From JBOGUF01 sp050696075 (lineage in GTDB: Bacteria; Chloroflexota; Chloroflexia; Thermomicrobiales; UBA6265): a DNA stretch of 50,620 nt. The notes beneath the pieces are model-generated. The model saw only the letters and a program-made list of their open reading frames with translations, had not been told where the DNA came from and did not search any database. The first letter of the stretch is position 1. Every line of letters starts with the position of its first letter. Location of the stretch: NCBI GenBank assembly GCA_050696075.1, contig JBOGUF010000155.1, positions 1-50,620 of the forward strand, given 5' to 3'. Shown piece after piece: positions 25,583 to 33,980 of the stretch. Position numbers and translations under genes: made by a program.

Positions 25583-26983
25583 ATGGACCGCTCCACCATC
25601 GCCGCCATCGCGACTCCTGCCGGCACGGGCGGGGTCGGCATGGTGCGGATCAGCGGGCAGGAGGCGCCGGAGATCGCGGCGCGCATCTTCCGCCGGGGCA
25701 GCACCGGCCAGGCGCCCGACTTGCGCCGCACCGCCTCGCATCGGCTCATCTATGGCCGCATCGTCGACCCCGTCACCGATGAACCAATTGACGAGGCGTT
25801 GTTGGCCTGGATGGCCGCGCCGCGCACCTATACCCGCGAGCATACGGTCGAACTGACCTGCCACGGCGGCCCGGTGCCCCTGCGCGAAACGCTACGCGTC
25901 GTGCTCGCGGCCGGGGCGCGGCATGCCGAGCCGGGCGAGTTCACGCTGCGCGCCTTCCTCAACGGCCGCCTCGATCTCTCCCAGGCGGAAGCGGTCCTCC
26001 AGGTCGTCGGAGCCCGCACCGCCGAGGCGTTGCACCTCGCCGTCGACGACCTCGCCGGTGACCTCAGCCGCCGGCTGCAACCAGCGCGCAACGCGGTTCT
26101 CTCGCTTCTGGCCTACCTCGACGCCGCCGCCGATTTCCCCGAGGACGAGATCCCGCCGGCCGACGTCGACGCCGACATCGCCACGGCCGAGCGCGCGCTG
26201 GCGGAGGTCGTCGCCGGTTCCCGCGCCGGCATGCTCTACCGCGAGGGCGCCCAGATCGCCCTCGTCGGCCGGCCGAACGTCGGCAAGAGCAGTTTGCTCA
26301 ACGCCCTCCTCCGCGCCGACCGCGCCATCGTCACCCCTATCGCCGGCACCACCCGCGACGTCATCGCCGAAACCGTGAACCTGCGCGGCATCCCGGCCAC
26401 CCTGCTCGACACGGCTGGCATCGTCGAAACCGCCGACGTCGTCGAACGCCTCGGCATCGAACGCAGCCGCAAGGCGCTGTCGGCCGCCGCCGCCGCGGTC
26501 CTCGTCCTCGACGGCAGCGTCCGGCCGATGGACGAAGATCTTGCGGTCGCCCGGCTGCTGGCGGATCGTCTGGAGGGCGCCGGCCCGCCACCGGTCGTCG
26601 TCGCCATCAACAAACGCGACCTGCCCGACCGCGAGGACCAAGACGCGGTCCTGGCAACGCTGCCGGGCAGCCCGGTCGTCGAAATCTCGGCCTCAACCGG
26701 CCATGGCATCGACCGGCTGGAAGCGGAACTCGCGGCGCTCCTGACCGGCGAGGCGGCCGGCGCCATCCGCCCGGCCCTCATCACCGCCCGCCAGCACGCC
26801 GCCCTCGACCGCGCCCTGACCCACATCCGCCACGCCGCCGATGCCCGTCGCGCCGCCTACCCCCTCGACCTCCTCGCCCCGGACGTCCGCGCCGCTCTCC
26901 ACGCCCTCGGCGAAGTCACCGGCGAAGCGGTCGACGAGGCGGTTCTCACCGAAATCTTCAGCCGCTTCTGCATCGGCAAGTGA
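25583..26983 (+). CDS. mnmE: tRNA modification GTPase MnmE
   Basis: The 466-residue protein has the N-terminal tetrahydrofolate-binding domain (ATPAGTGGVGMVRISG, EPGEFTLRAFLNGRLDLSQAEAV), a central G domain with GRPNVGKSSLLN near residue 230, AGTTRDV and DTAGI, NKRD and SASTG, and the conserved C-terminal FCIGK. With MnmG it modifies wobble uridine of certain tRNAs. mnmG is not in the window. The ATG has no Shine-Dalgarno sequence; repeat DNA runs almost to it. Confidence 0.95.
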   Translation: MDRSTIAAIATPAGTGGVGMVRISGQEAPEIAARIFRRGSTGQAPDLRRTASHRLIYGRIVDPVTDEPIDEALLAWMAAPRTYTREHTVELTCHGGPVPLRETLRVVLAAGARHAEPGEFTLRAFLNGRLDLSQAEAVLQVVGARTAEALHLAVDDLAGDLSRRLQPARNAVLSLLAYLDAAADFPEDEIPPADVDADIATAERALAEVVAGSRAGMLYREGAQIALVGRPNVGKSSLLNALLRADRAIVTPIAGTTRDVIAETVNLRGIPATLLDTAGIVETADVVERLGIERSRKALSAAAAAVLVLDGSVRPMDEDLAVARLLADRLEGAGPPPVVVAINKRDLPDREDQDAVLATLPGSPVVEISASTGHGIDRLEAELAALLTGEAAGAIRPALITARQHAALDRALTHIRHAADARRAAYPLDLLAPDVRAALHALGEVTGEAVDEAVLTEIFSRFCIGK

Positions 26984-27001
26984 TCGACGAGGAGATGATC
27001 C

Positions 27002-27442
27002 ATGCAGATCGGACAACTCGCGCGCGAAGTCGGATTGAATCCGAAGACGCTGCGTTACTACGAGGAGATCGGCTTGCTCGCCGCGGCACGCCGTACCCGG
27101 TCCGGTTACCGGCTCTACGACGCCGATGCGTTGGCCCGCTTGCGCTTCATCGTGCGGGCGAAATCGCTCGGGCTCAGCCTGAATGAGATCGGCACGATCC
27201 TGGCGATCCGCCAACACGGCGAGTGCGCCTGCCAGCATGTGTCGGACCTGCTCGATCAGAAACTGGCCGAGGTGGAGGACCGACTCCGCTCATTGGCCGC
27301 ATACCGGCAGCAACTGATCGACCTGCGGTCGTCCGCGGAGCGTATCAGCGGTGGCCGCATTTGCGCGATCATTGAGGAGCACAACTTCTCCCAAACCGCC
27401 CCAACTTCGTCGCCGGTCTTCCGGTCCGCCCGCGTGCGCTAG
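27002..27442 (+). CDS. MerR family metal-type regulator
   Basis: The 146-residue protein has the MerR winged helix (IGQLAREVGLNPKTLRYYEEIGLL, SGYRLYDADALARLRFI) and a long dimerisation helix. Cys75, Cys77, His79 and Cys121, with His127, sit where ZntR/CadR-type sensors bind metal, so a metal such as zinc, cadmium or lead is likely. GAGGAG precedes the ATG. The operator at 27507-27538 and the exporter at 27613 follow directly, so it most likely controls them. Confidence 0.85.
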   Translation: MQIGQLAREVGLNPKTLRYYEEIGLLAAARRTRSGYRLYDADALARLRFIVRAKSLGLSLNEIGTILAIRQHGECACQHVSDLLDQKLAEVEDRLRSLAAYRQQLIDLRSSAERISGGRICAIIEEHNFSQTAPTSSPVFRSARVR

Positions 27443-27506
27443 TCCCTACGATCGATTCACCGCTCCGTCCGGCTTCCGGCCGGGCAGCCCGTGATGCGGG
27501 GGTGGC

Positions 27507-27538
27507 TTGACCTTCCAGCCCACTGGAACGGGTATGGT
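27507..27538 (+). promoter_or_regulatory. MerR-type promoter/operator of the MFS gene
   Basis: The -35 TTGACC (27507-27512) and -10 TATGGT (27533-27538) are 20 bases apart, the long spacer typical of MerR-controlled promoters. The spacer holds a perfect inverted repeat TTCCAG-CCCA-CTGGAA (27513-27528), placed exactly between the two elements. It should be untwisted by the metal-bound regulator encoded just upstream. Confidence 0.88.
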
Positions 27539-27612
27539 GCTGGTCGGCGCATTTTTCTGGTATGCCGCTGTACCGACGTTACGTTCCCCCCGGGCGTTAG
27601 GGCCAATTGGTG

Positions 27613-28887
27613 ATGGCGCTGTTCGGTTCCCGGCTGGCAGACGTTCTCCGTTCGTACACGCGGGTCGCGCGGAGCCCTGCCTATTTTCCGCTCTGGTTGG
27701 GGCAGTTGCTCTCCAGCTTCGGCGACACGCTGCACTACATCGCGCTGGTCGTCCTCGTCTTCGAGTTGACTGGGCGCGGCGTCGCGGTCGCTATCCTGGT
27801 AGTGGCGGAGATCGTCCCGACGCTGATCTTGGGACCGCTCGCGGGCGTCATCATCGACCGTTTCAGCCGGAAAGGCGTGCTGATCGGCGCGGACCTGGCG
27901 CGGGCGCTGTTGACCCTTTCATTGGTCTGGCCCCAGGGCGCCTGGCATGCCTACCTCGTGGCGGCCGGCCTGGCCGCCGGCAACACTTTCTTCAACCCCA
28001 CGGTGCAAGCGGTAATCCCGGCGCTGACGACGCCGGAGCAGCGCCTGGCCGCTAACTCGGTCGCCTTCTCGACTGGGCGACTGGTCCAAATCGTGGCCTC
28101 GGCCGTCGCCGGCGGCCTCATTGCCCTCATCGGCGCCGACGCGGCCTTCGCGCTGAACGCGGCCACGTTTGTCGCGTCGGCGCTCCTCATCGCAAAGCTC
28201 GTGATCCCGCCCCATGCCGGACAGACCGACACCGGCGCCAGGCGCGGTCTACCCCTGTTCCTGGAGGATGCCCGCGACGGCTTGGCCTACGCCCTGCGCG
28301 ACCGGTTCATCTCCCGCCTCGTCGCCGTCCAGATGCTCGCCTCGTTCGCGGTCGGCGGAACCGGCGCCATGCTCGTCGTCCTCTCCGAGCGACACCTCAA
28401 CCTGTCTCCTGCCGGATTTGCCTGGCTCATCGGGGCCATCGGCGCCGGAGCCCTCCTCGGTCCCCTGATTCCGAATCTCCGGGCGAACGACGACCTGAAC
28501 GCGCGCTGGCTCTTCGTCCCGTACGTCATCCGCGGCGTGGGCGACGTCCTGCTCGCGATCTTTACCCCGCTCCCGATTGCGCTCCTCATCCTCTTCGTCT
28601 ATGGACTGAATGCCTCGACCGGCATGGTCACCTTTCGCACGGCGATCCAAACGGTCGTGCCGGACCACGTGCGCGGGCGCGTCTACACCCTGCTCGACGT
28701 CACCTGGAATGGCACGCGTCTCATCTCACTGGCTCTCGGCGCGGTCGTCGTCGACCAGATCGGCATCCGCCCACTCTTTTGGGCAGGAGGGGCGCTCTTG
28801 GCGCTGAGCGGCCTGATGGGATTGGCCTTCGTGTCGGGTCCGATCCGTCAGGCAGGCCAAGATAGCCGGATGACGGGTATGGCGTAG
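27613..28887 (+). CDS. MFS exporter under MerR control
   Basis: The protein of about 424 residues has 10-12 predicted helices of the MFS_3 type: YFPLWLGQLLSSFGDTLHYIAL at the start, the loop GVIIDRFSRKGVLIGADLARA (motif A-like) and VPDHVRGRVYTLLDVTWNG late. These transporters export drugs or other compounds. ATG 27613 was preferred to the upstream TTG and GTG codons in the same frame. The MerR-type operator suggests metal-related induction; export of a metal or metal complex is inference. Confidence 0.83.
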   Translation: MALFGSRLADVLRSYTRVARSPAYFPLWLGQLLSSFGDTLHYIALVVLVFELTGRGVAVAILVVAEIVPTLILGPLAGVIIDRFSRKGVLIGADLARALLTLSLVWPQGAWHAYLVAAGLAAGNTFFNPTVQAVIPALTTPEQRLAANSVAFSTGRLVQIVASAVAGGLIALIGADAAFALNAATFVASALLIAKLVIPPHAGQTDTGARRGLPLFLEDARDGLAYALRDRFISRLVAVQMLASFAVGGTGAMLVVLSERHLNLSPAGFAWLIGAIGAGALLGPLIPNLRANDDLNARWLFVPYVIRGVGDVLLAIFTPLPIALLILFVYGLNASTGMVTFRTAIQTVVPDHVRGRVYTLLDVTWNGTRLISLALGAVVVDQIGIRPLFWAGGALLALSGLMGLAFVSGPIRQAGQDSRMTGMA

Positions 28888-28947
28888 GCATATAATCAGT
28901 GCATAGGTAATCAATGGTTGAGTGCTAAGTTCCGGAGGCAGCTTGTC

Positions 28948-29814
28948 ATGCGGATATTGGTGAGAGGCAGCGGAGATATCGCGTCAGCAGTCGCACACCG
29001 GCTCTTCCGTGAAGGCTGTTCGGTCGTTTTGCATGAGGACGCTCTGCCGGCATCCACCCGGCGACGAATGGCCTTCGCCGACGCGGTCTTCGATGGACGC
29101 GCGTTTCTCGACGGCGTCGAGGCGATCCGGATCGAGGATCTCGCCCTGCTTCCGGCTCTGCTCGACGCACACGGGCAGGTGCCGCTCGTCGTAGCGGACT
29201 TCGATGCTGTGTTCGCCGCCTGCCGACCCGACGTGCTCGTCGATGCGCGAATGCGCAAGCATTCCCAGCCGGAGCAGCAGCGGGGACTGGCCCCATTGAC
29301 GATCGGCCTGGGGCCCAACTTTGTGGCCGGGCGCACGGCAGATCTCGCGATCGAAACGAGCTGGGATGCGCTCGGCGACGTGATCGAGCATGGCGCGACG
29401 CGGCCACTGGCAGGTGAGCCGCGCGCCCTCGCCGGCCACCGTCGGGATCGGTACGTCTATGCGCCGCACCCCGGCGTGTTCCGCACGGATTGCGAGATCG
29501 GAGAAGCCGTCAGGCCGGGAGAGACGATTGCCGACATCGACGGCACGCCGTTGACGGTGCAGCTTGCGGGGGTGCTGCGCGGCTTGACCCGGAACGGCGT
29601 GCCGGTGGAACGCGGCACCAAGGTTATCGAGATCGATCCGCGCGGCACGGACGCGGTCGTCGCGGGCATCGCCGAGCGGCCCGCCCGGATCGCCGACGGC
29701 GTACTCCGCGTGCTCGCGCTCTGGTCGGAACGACGCGACGGTCCGGTTCGGCTTGCCGCCGGCGGTGAAAGCGGTCAGGAGGCTCCGCCGGTCTCCAAAT
29801 CGCGCGCGTACTGA
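28948..29814 (+). CDS. yqeB: YqeB/EF2563-type molybdenum hydroxylase accessory protein
   Basis: The 288-residue protein starts MRILVRGSGDIASAVAHRLF, has RRRMAFADAVFDG and the later GLGPNFVAGRTADLAIET and YAPHPGVFRTDCEIGEAV. These are the motifs of the EF2563/YqeB family, linked to selenium-dependent molybdenum hydroxylases. No molybdenum hydroxylase, selD or MobA-like gene is in the window. CGGAGG lies nine bases before the ATG. Its 3' end overlaps the convergent phosphoesterase by 40 bases. Confidence 0.82.
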   Translation: MRILVRGSGDIASAVAHRLFREGCSVVLHEDALPASTRRRMAFADAVFDGRAFLDGVEAIRIEDLALLPALLDAHGQVPLVVADFDAVFAACRPDVLVDARMRKHSQPEQQRGLAPLTIGLGPNFVAGRTADLAIETSWDALGDVIEHGATRPLAGEPRALAGHRRDRYVYAPHPGVFRTDCEIGEAVRPGETIADIDGTPLTVQLAGVLRGLTRNGVPVERGTKVIEIDPRGTDAVVAGIAERPARIADGVLRVLALWSERRDGPVRLAAGGESGQEAPPVSKSRAY

Positions 29815-30518
29815 TCGGGCAGATCCGATTCGGCGCGGATCGCGGCAGCCATCCCCGCCACGTCATACGGCACGCGGCGAAACTCCACCCGCACTGGTTG
29901 ACCGGCGGTGACGGTGAAGAGCGCCCAGCAAGCGCGGGGGTCGCCGTCCTTCGGCTTGCCGGCACTCCCCTCGTTGACCATCAGCACGCCGGCGATCTCC
30001 TTGAACCACGGCTTGTGCGTGTGCCCGAAGACCAGGACGTCGCACTCGGCCGCCCGCGCGAACCGCTCCAGCGAGCGCGGGTCGCGGTCTTCGAACAGGT
30101 ACTCGTTCATCCGTCGCGGGCTGCCATGCACCAGCCGGAACCGCACGCTGTCCGCCTCGAACCGGATTTCCGGCAGCAACGTCCGCAGGTATGCCTTGTT
30201 CTCCGCGGTCGTGACATGGCGCGTCCACATCAACGACCGCTGACCGCGCTCCTCCTCGCCCGCGTCCGTGTAGGCGCACCCGCAATCGTCGCGGTCGAAG
30301 CCGACTCCGTCGTCGTAGTTCCCCATGATCGTCGGCATGTCGCGCGCCCGAATCAACTCCACCGTCTCGTTCGGCCTTGCGCCATACCCGACGAGGTCAC
30401 CCAGGCAATAGACGGCATCCGGCACCTCGGCGTCGATGGCGGCCAGCGTCGCCGCGGTCGCCGCGCTGTTCCCGTGCACATCGCTGAAGATGGCAATCCG
30501 GATTGAGCCGTCAGTCAT
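29775..30518 (-). CDS. Metallophosphoesterase
   Basis: The 247-residue protein has the calcineurin-like metal site in order: FSDVHGN, LGDLVGYG, GNYDDG, LVHGSPRR and FGHTHKP. It resembles YfcE/DR1281-type phosphodiesterases; the natural substrate is unknown. The start codon and first residues (MTDGS) are encoded by a CGGCTGA-type heptamer array, and there is no separate ribosome site. The 3' end overlaps yqeB. Confidence 0.88.
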   Translation of the reverse strand: MTDGSIRIAIFSDVHGNSAATAATLAAIDAEVPDAVYCLGDLVGYGARPNETVELIRARDMPTIMGNYDDGVGFDRDDCGCAYTDAGEEERGQRSLMWTRHVTTAENKAYLRTLLPEIRFEADSVRFRLVHGSPRRMNEYLFEDRDPRSLERFARAAECDVLVFGHTHKPWFKEIAGVLMVNEGSAGKPKDGDPRACWALFTVTAGQPVRVEFRRVPYDVAGMAAAIRAESDLPDQYARDLETGGAS

Positions 30519-30540
30519 CAGCCGTCAGCCTTCAGCCCTT
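30505..30540. repeat. CTGACGG-type heptamer array over a start codon
   Basis: On the minus strand the units CTGAAGG, CTGACGG, CTGATGA, CTGACGG follow each other in seven-base phase. The ATG of the phosphoesterase gene lies inside the third unit. A related single copy, CTGATAG, is near 30618. Confidence 0.7.
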
Positions 30541-30567
30541 GGTATTGCTCGCCTATGGCATTCCCCC

Positions 30568-30831
30568 TCATTCCCGTAGTCTACGCCGCAATCTGCATCG
30601 AATCGTTAACGGGCGTCTGTCGGTCGAAAGCTGATAGCTCACGGCCCAGATCCTGAATGGGCCTCGGTCGTCATCCGCGGCGCCACCATCATCCCACGGG
30701 CTGACTCCACCGGGATAGCGCATGCTGATCGCAAACGGACTCACGGCTCTGAGATCCGATTCGTGCTGTCTGAGGTCAGGCAGCAGATCGATCGTCAGTG
30801 ACACGAGCGTATCCAGGCAGCATCCACCCAC
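30568..30831 (-). pseudogene. Degraded HEPN-domain toxin remnant
   Basis: The frame encodes LLPDLRQHESDLRAVSPFAISMRYPGG, which resembles the C-terminal part of HEPN proteins with their ...YAVE-RYPG ending. The N-terminal helices with the catalytic R-x4-6-H are missing: only three bases separate the frame from the stop of the MNT gene. The sequence after RYPGG is low quality and runs into repeat-like DNA. This looks like a HEPN gene reduced by an internal deletion. Confidence 0.5.
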
Positions 30832-30834
30832 GCT

Positions 30835-31158
30835 TCAGTTTCGGGTTTCATACACCACCACGCCATGATCCAGGATCGTTCTTAGCATGATGTCGCGGGG
30901 GTGGCGGGCGGCGACCCGCGTTGGCGTGCGGACGACGATGTCCACCGGCACGCGGTGATCTAACGCGCGCGAAATGGCCGCTGCCTGCTGTAACGGAGGC
31001 AGTGACGACTCCATCACGACGAGGAGGTCGACGTCGCTCCCAGGGTCCGCCGTACCGTGCGCGTGCGAGCCAAAAAGGATAACGCGGGACGGCGCGATCC
31101 GATCCACGATCGCCTCGACAACCTCGCCTATTTGGCGTGTTAGCAATGCGTTGCTCAC
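30835..31158 (-). CDS. MNT-type nucleotidyltransferase (antitoxin-like)
   Basis: The 107-residue protein has the minimal nucleotidyltransferase site RVILFGSHAHGTADPGSDVD followed by LLVV, with the GS and DxD residues intact. In MNT-HEPN systems such proteins AMPylate or otherwise neutralise the HEPN RNase. The next gene downstream is a HEPN remnant. It starts at GTG with GGGAGGT upstream. It appears functional although its partner is not. Confidence 0.82.
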   Translation of the reverse strand: MSNALLTRQIGEVVEAIVDRIAPSRVILFGSHAHGTADPGSDVDLLVVMESSLPPLQQAAAISRALDHRVPVDIVVRTPTRVAARHPRDIMLRTILDHGVVVYETRN

Positions 31159-31457
31159 GAGCTTGACCTACCTCCCGCATGGTTGAATAGCTTACCGTCA
31201 GCATAGCCGCTTCCGCGCGAATCGTCCGCACGGCCCGCCGCCTTCTTCGGCTTCCTCCCGCGTCGTCGATTCCGGCGCCGTCGGTTCTTCCCGCTCGTCT
31301 CCCGCGCCGGAGCCTTGGGCGCCCTCGGCCGCGCCCCTGACCGCGCCGCCCACCCTCGCCGCCACGCGTGCTCCCTCCGTCGTCTGAATTCGATCCGCGG
31401 GATCAGGGCGGCTACCCTATTGCAATGCCTGTGCCGTCGCGCGACGGTCGAGCACCC
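31159..31457. other. Intergenic interval of about 300 bases
   Basis: No gene can be supported. On the minus strand one frame reads KNRRRRNRRRGRKPKKAAGR, like the basic tail of an RNA-binding protein, but there is no start or domain. It may be a remnant. Confidence 0.4.
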
Positions 31458-32735
31458 TCAGGAGGACCGGAATCGCGGGCGCGCGGCGAAGCGCCGCTCC
31501 CCCGGCTCGGCCAGCAGTACGGCGACGGTGGCGGCGAGCGAAAGGGCGATCAGAACCCAGAGGACGGTCTCGTAGCCGCCGGTCCAGTCGTAGAGGATGC
31601 TAGCGCCGAGCGGACCGGTCGCCCGCGCGGCGGTGATGATCAACGCCAGCACCCCGCTGATGCTGCCGTACTCGGCGGGGCCATAGAACTCGGCGATCAG
31701 CGCCGCCCGCGCCGGCGTGATCGCCCCAAACCCCGCCCCGAAGAGCGCCACGAAGAGCCAGACCCCGGTCGTGCTGGAGATCGCCACCAGGACGATCAAC
31801 GCCAGCGCCTGCATACCGAAGATCGACGCGGTCACGATTTGGCGCGGAATGCGCCCGCCGAGCGGCGTGAAGATGAGTCGCCCCGGCAAAGCCAGCGCGC
31901 CGATCATCCCGGCCGCCAGCGCCGCGAACCCCGCGTCGTACCCCTTGTCGATCAGGTACGGGATGAGGTGGATCAGAGCCGCGACGTTGGCGGCCATCGT
32001 CAGGAAAAACGCCCCAGCCAGCCACCAAAACGCCGCGCCCCGGATCGCAACCCGCATCGGCACGCTGCGCTCAGGCCCCGCGCGACTGGTCGTCGCCGCC
32101 TCGGCCGCGTCCGGCCGCGCCCCGTCCGGCTCCAGCCCCAAGTCGCGCGGGTGACGGCGCAGCAGCAGGGCGTGGGCGGGAATCGTCACCACGGCGAGGA
32201 TGATCGCCAGCACGACCAGCGCCGTCCGCCAGCCGTGGTTGCGCACCAGCCAATCGGAGAGGGGGATGAAGATGACGCTGGCGAACCCGCCACCAAAAGT
32301 CAGGATCGTCAGTGCCCGCCCCCGGTATCGCTGGAACCAGTTGGCGATGGTGACAAAGGCCGGCTCGTAGAAGGTGGCCGCCATCGTGACGCCGATGGCG
32401 GCCCAGATCAGATAGAAGGCGATCAGGTTGTCAACCGCGGCCCAGGCCAGCACCAGGAGCGCCGCCCCGATCGAGCCGAGCGTCATCAGCAAGCGCGGCC
32501 CGTGCCGGTCGAGCCACCGCCCCATCGGCACCCCGGCGACGCCGGAGATGAGCAGGGCAAGCGAAAAAGCGCCGGTCATCTGCGACCGCGACCAACCGAG
32601 ATCCTGCTCCATCGGCCGCAAAAAGACCGTGATCGCGTAGTACTGGATGCCCCAGGAGGTCAGCTCGGTGACCGAGAGGACCAGCACCAAAATCCAGCCG
32701 TAATAGAGCCCGCCTCGCGACGAGATTGCCCTCAT
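31458..32735 (-). CDS. MFS transporter (OFA-like)
   Basis: The 425-residue protein has 12 predicted helices. YYGWILVLVLSVTELTSWG at the N-terminus, GRWLDRHGPRLLMTLG (motif A) and the repeat GGRIPRQIVTASIFG fit the oxalate/formate antiporter-like (MCT/OFA) group. Substrates there are carboxylates; here it is unknown. It is a single gene upstream of a repeat array. Confidence 0.85.
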   Translation of the reverse strand: MRAISSRGGLYYGWILVLVLSVTELTSWGIQYYAITVFLRPMEQDLGWSRSQMTGAFSLALLISGVAGVPMGRWLDRHGPRLLMTLGSIGAALLVLAWAAVDNLIAFYLIWAAIGVTMAATFYEPAFVTIANWFQRYRGRALTILTFGGGFASVIFIPLSDWLVRNHGWRTALVVLAIILAVVTIPAHALLLRRHPRDLGLEPDGARPDAAEAATTSRAGPERSVPMRVAIRGAAFWWLAGAFFLTMAANVAALIHLIPYLIDKGYDAGFAALAAGMIGALALPGRLIFTPLGGRIPRQIVTASIFGMQALALIVLVAISSTTGVWLFVALFGAGFGAITPARAALIAEFYGPAEYGSISGVLALIITAARATGPLGASILYDWTGGYETVLWVLIALSLAATVAVLLAEPGERRFAARPRFRSS

Positions 32736-32850
32736 TCCGCGCCCCGCGTGGCATGAACATTCCCGCGCCGCCCCATCTTACCGAACAAGTGGGGCACCGT
32801 CCCCGCCCACAAGCATCCGGATTGAAAGACGCATGGACAACGCGGCCCCA

Positions 32851-32906
32851 CGACTCACGACTCACGACTCACGACTCACGACTCACGACTCACGACTCAC
32901 GACTCA
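32851..32906. repeat. Eight perfect CGACTCA heptamers
   Basis: Eight consecutive exact copies of CGACTCA occupy 56 bases. On the minus strand the units read TGAGTCG, so they contain a stop codon in one frame: the array provides the last serine and the stop of the nitronate monooxygenase gene. Confidence 0.95.
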
Positions 32907-33871
32907 ATCATGATTATTCTCTGCCGTAAGATCGCCTCCGCCTCGCGCACGATGCGCTCGACAATGGCCCCAGCCGGCTCGATGCGGTCGATCAACCCGG
33001 CGCTCTGGCCAGCCCAGAGCACGCTCTCGTCGGTATCGCCAGCCTCCCGAGCGCTGCTCACCTGTCCGGCGACCTCCGCGCGCGAAGCGCGCAACTCCCC
33101 CTCGCGTCCGGTCCAGGTTTCGATAAGGTGATTGCGCAAGACGCGTCCGTAAGCGCCCGGCCACAGCGCGCCGCTGATAAGGTCGGGAATCTCGGTGAGA
33201 AGGGTATTGTGCCCGTCGCTGGCCACGAGCGCCTGCTTAACGCTGTCGGATGCCGGCGCTTCGGTCGAAGCCAGAAAACGCGTGCCGAGCAGCACCCCCT
33301 CGGCGCCAAGCATCAAGGCAGCCGCTAGTCCCGCGCCATCGGCCAGGCCGCCCGCGGCGAGCACCGGCGCCGGCGCGACGGCCCGTGCGACCTGGGGCGT
33401 CAGGACGAGCGTGCTGATCAGTCCGACGTGCCCGCCGCCCTCGGTCCCTTGCGCCACAATCAGGTCGGCGCCCGCCTCGGCCGCGCGCGGGGCTTCGCGC
33501 AACGTTGAAACCATATGCATCACGACCGCGCCCGCGTCGTGGGCGCGGGCGAAGATGTCGCGCAGGTCTTGCTCGGGTGACGCCCAGGCCGTCGAGAAGA
33601 CGGGTGGCCGGGCGGTCAGGACGGCATCAATCGACTCCTCGCGGCCGAAGAGCAGCAGATTCAGGCCAAACGGGCGATCTGTCCGGTTTCGGATCTCGAC
33701 GACCTGCGCCGCGATGTCGTCGGGGTCGAAACTGCTCACGCCAAGGACACCCAAGCCGCCGGCGTTGGAAACGGCGGCAACCAACTCAGGGTTGGTGTGG
33801 CCGCCACTCATGCCAGCGAGCACGATCGGGTGCGCGATGCCGAGGCGCGTGCACGCTCGTGTGGTAATCAT
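32897..33871 (-). CDS. Nitronate monooxygenase-like FMN protein
   Basis: The 324-residue TIM-barrel protein has the NMO/2-nitropropane dioxygenase motifs: PIVLAGMSGGHTNPELVAAV, GVLG, VAQGTEGGGHVG and VLAAGGLADGAGLAAALMLGAEGVLLGT. It should use FMN to oxidise alkyl nitronates; detoxification of propionate-3-nitronate is the known role. Start ATG 33871 was chosen over a longer frame because of GAAAGGGA upstream. The C-terminus ends in the heptamer array. Confidence 0.87.
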   Translation of the reverse strand: MITTRACTRLGIAHPIVLAGMSGGHTNPELVAAVSNAGGLGVLGVSSFDPDDIAAQVVEIRNRTDRPFGLNLLLFGREESIDAVLTARPPVFSTAWASPEQDLRDIFARAHDAGAVVMHMVSTLREAPRAAEAGADLIVAQGTEGGGHVGLISTLVLTPQVARAVAPAPVLAAGGLADGAGLAAALMLGAEGVLLGTRFLASTEAPASDSVKQALVASDGHNTLLTEIPDLISGALWPGAYGRVLRNHLIETWTGREGELRASRAEVAGQVSSAREAGDTDESVLWAGQSAGLIDRIEPAGAIVERIVREAEAILRQRIIMIES

Positions 33872-33980
33872 CGGCGATCCCTTTCTCGGATCAGGTACAT
33901 CCGGCAACGGTGACGACGAATGACGTCATTATGCGCGGAATCCAACTGATCAAGAATACGGATGCCATGTGTTGATTGTT

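Noticed and set aside
32851..32906. CRISPR-like array
   Set aside because: The repeat unit is seven bases with no spacers, and no cas genes are present; it is a simple tandem repeat.
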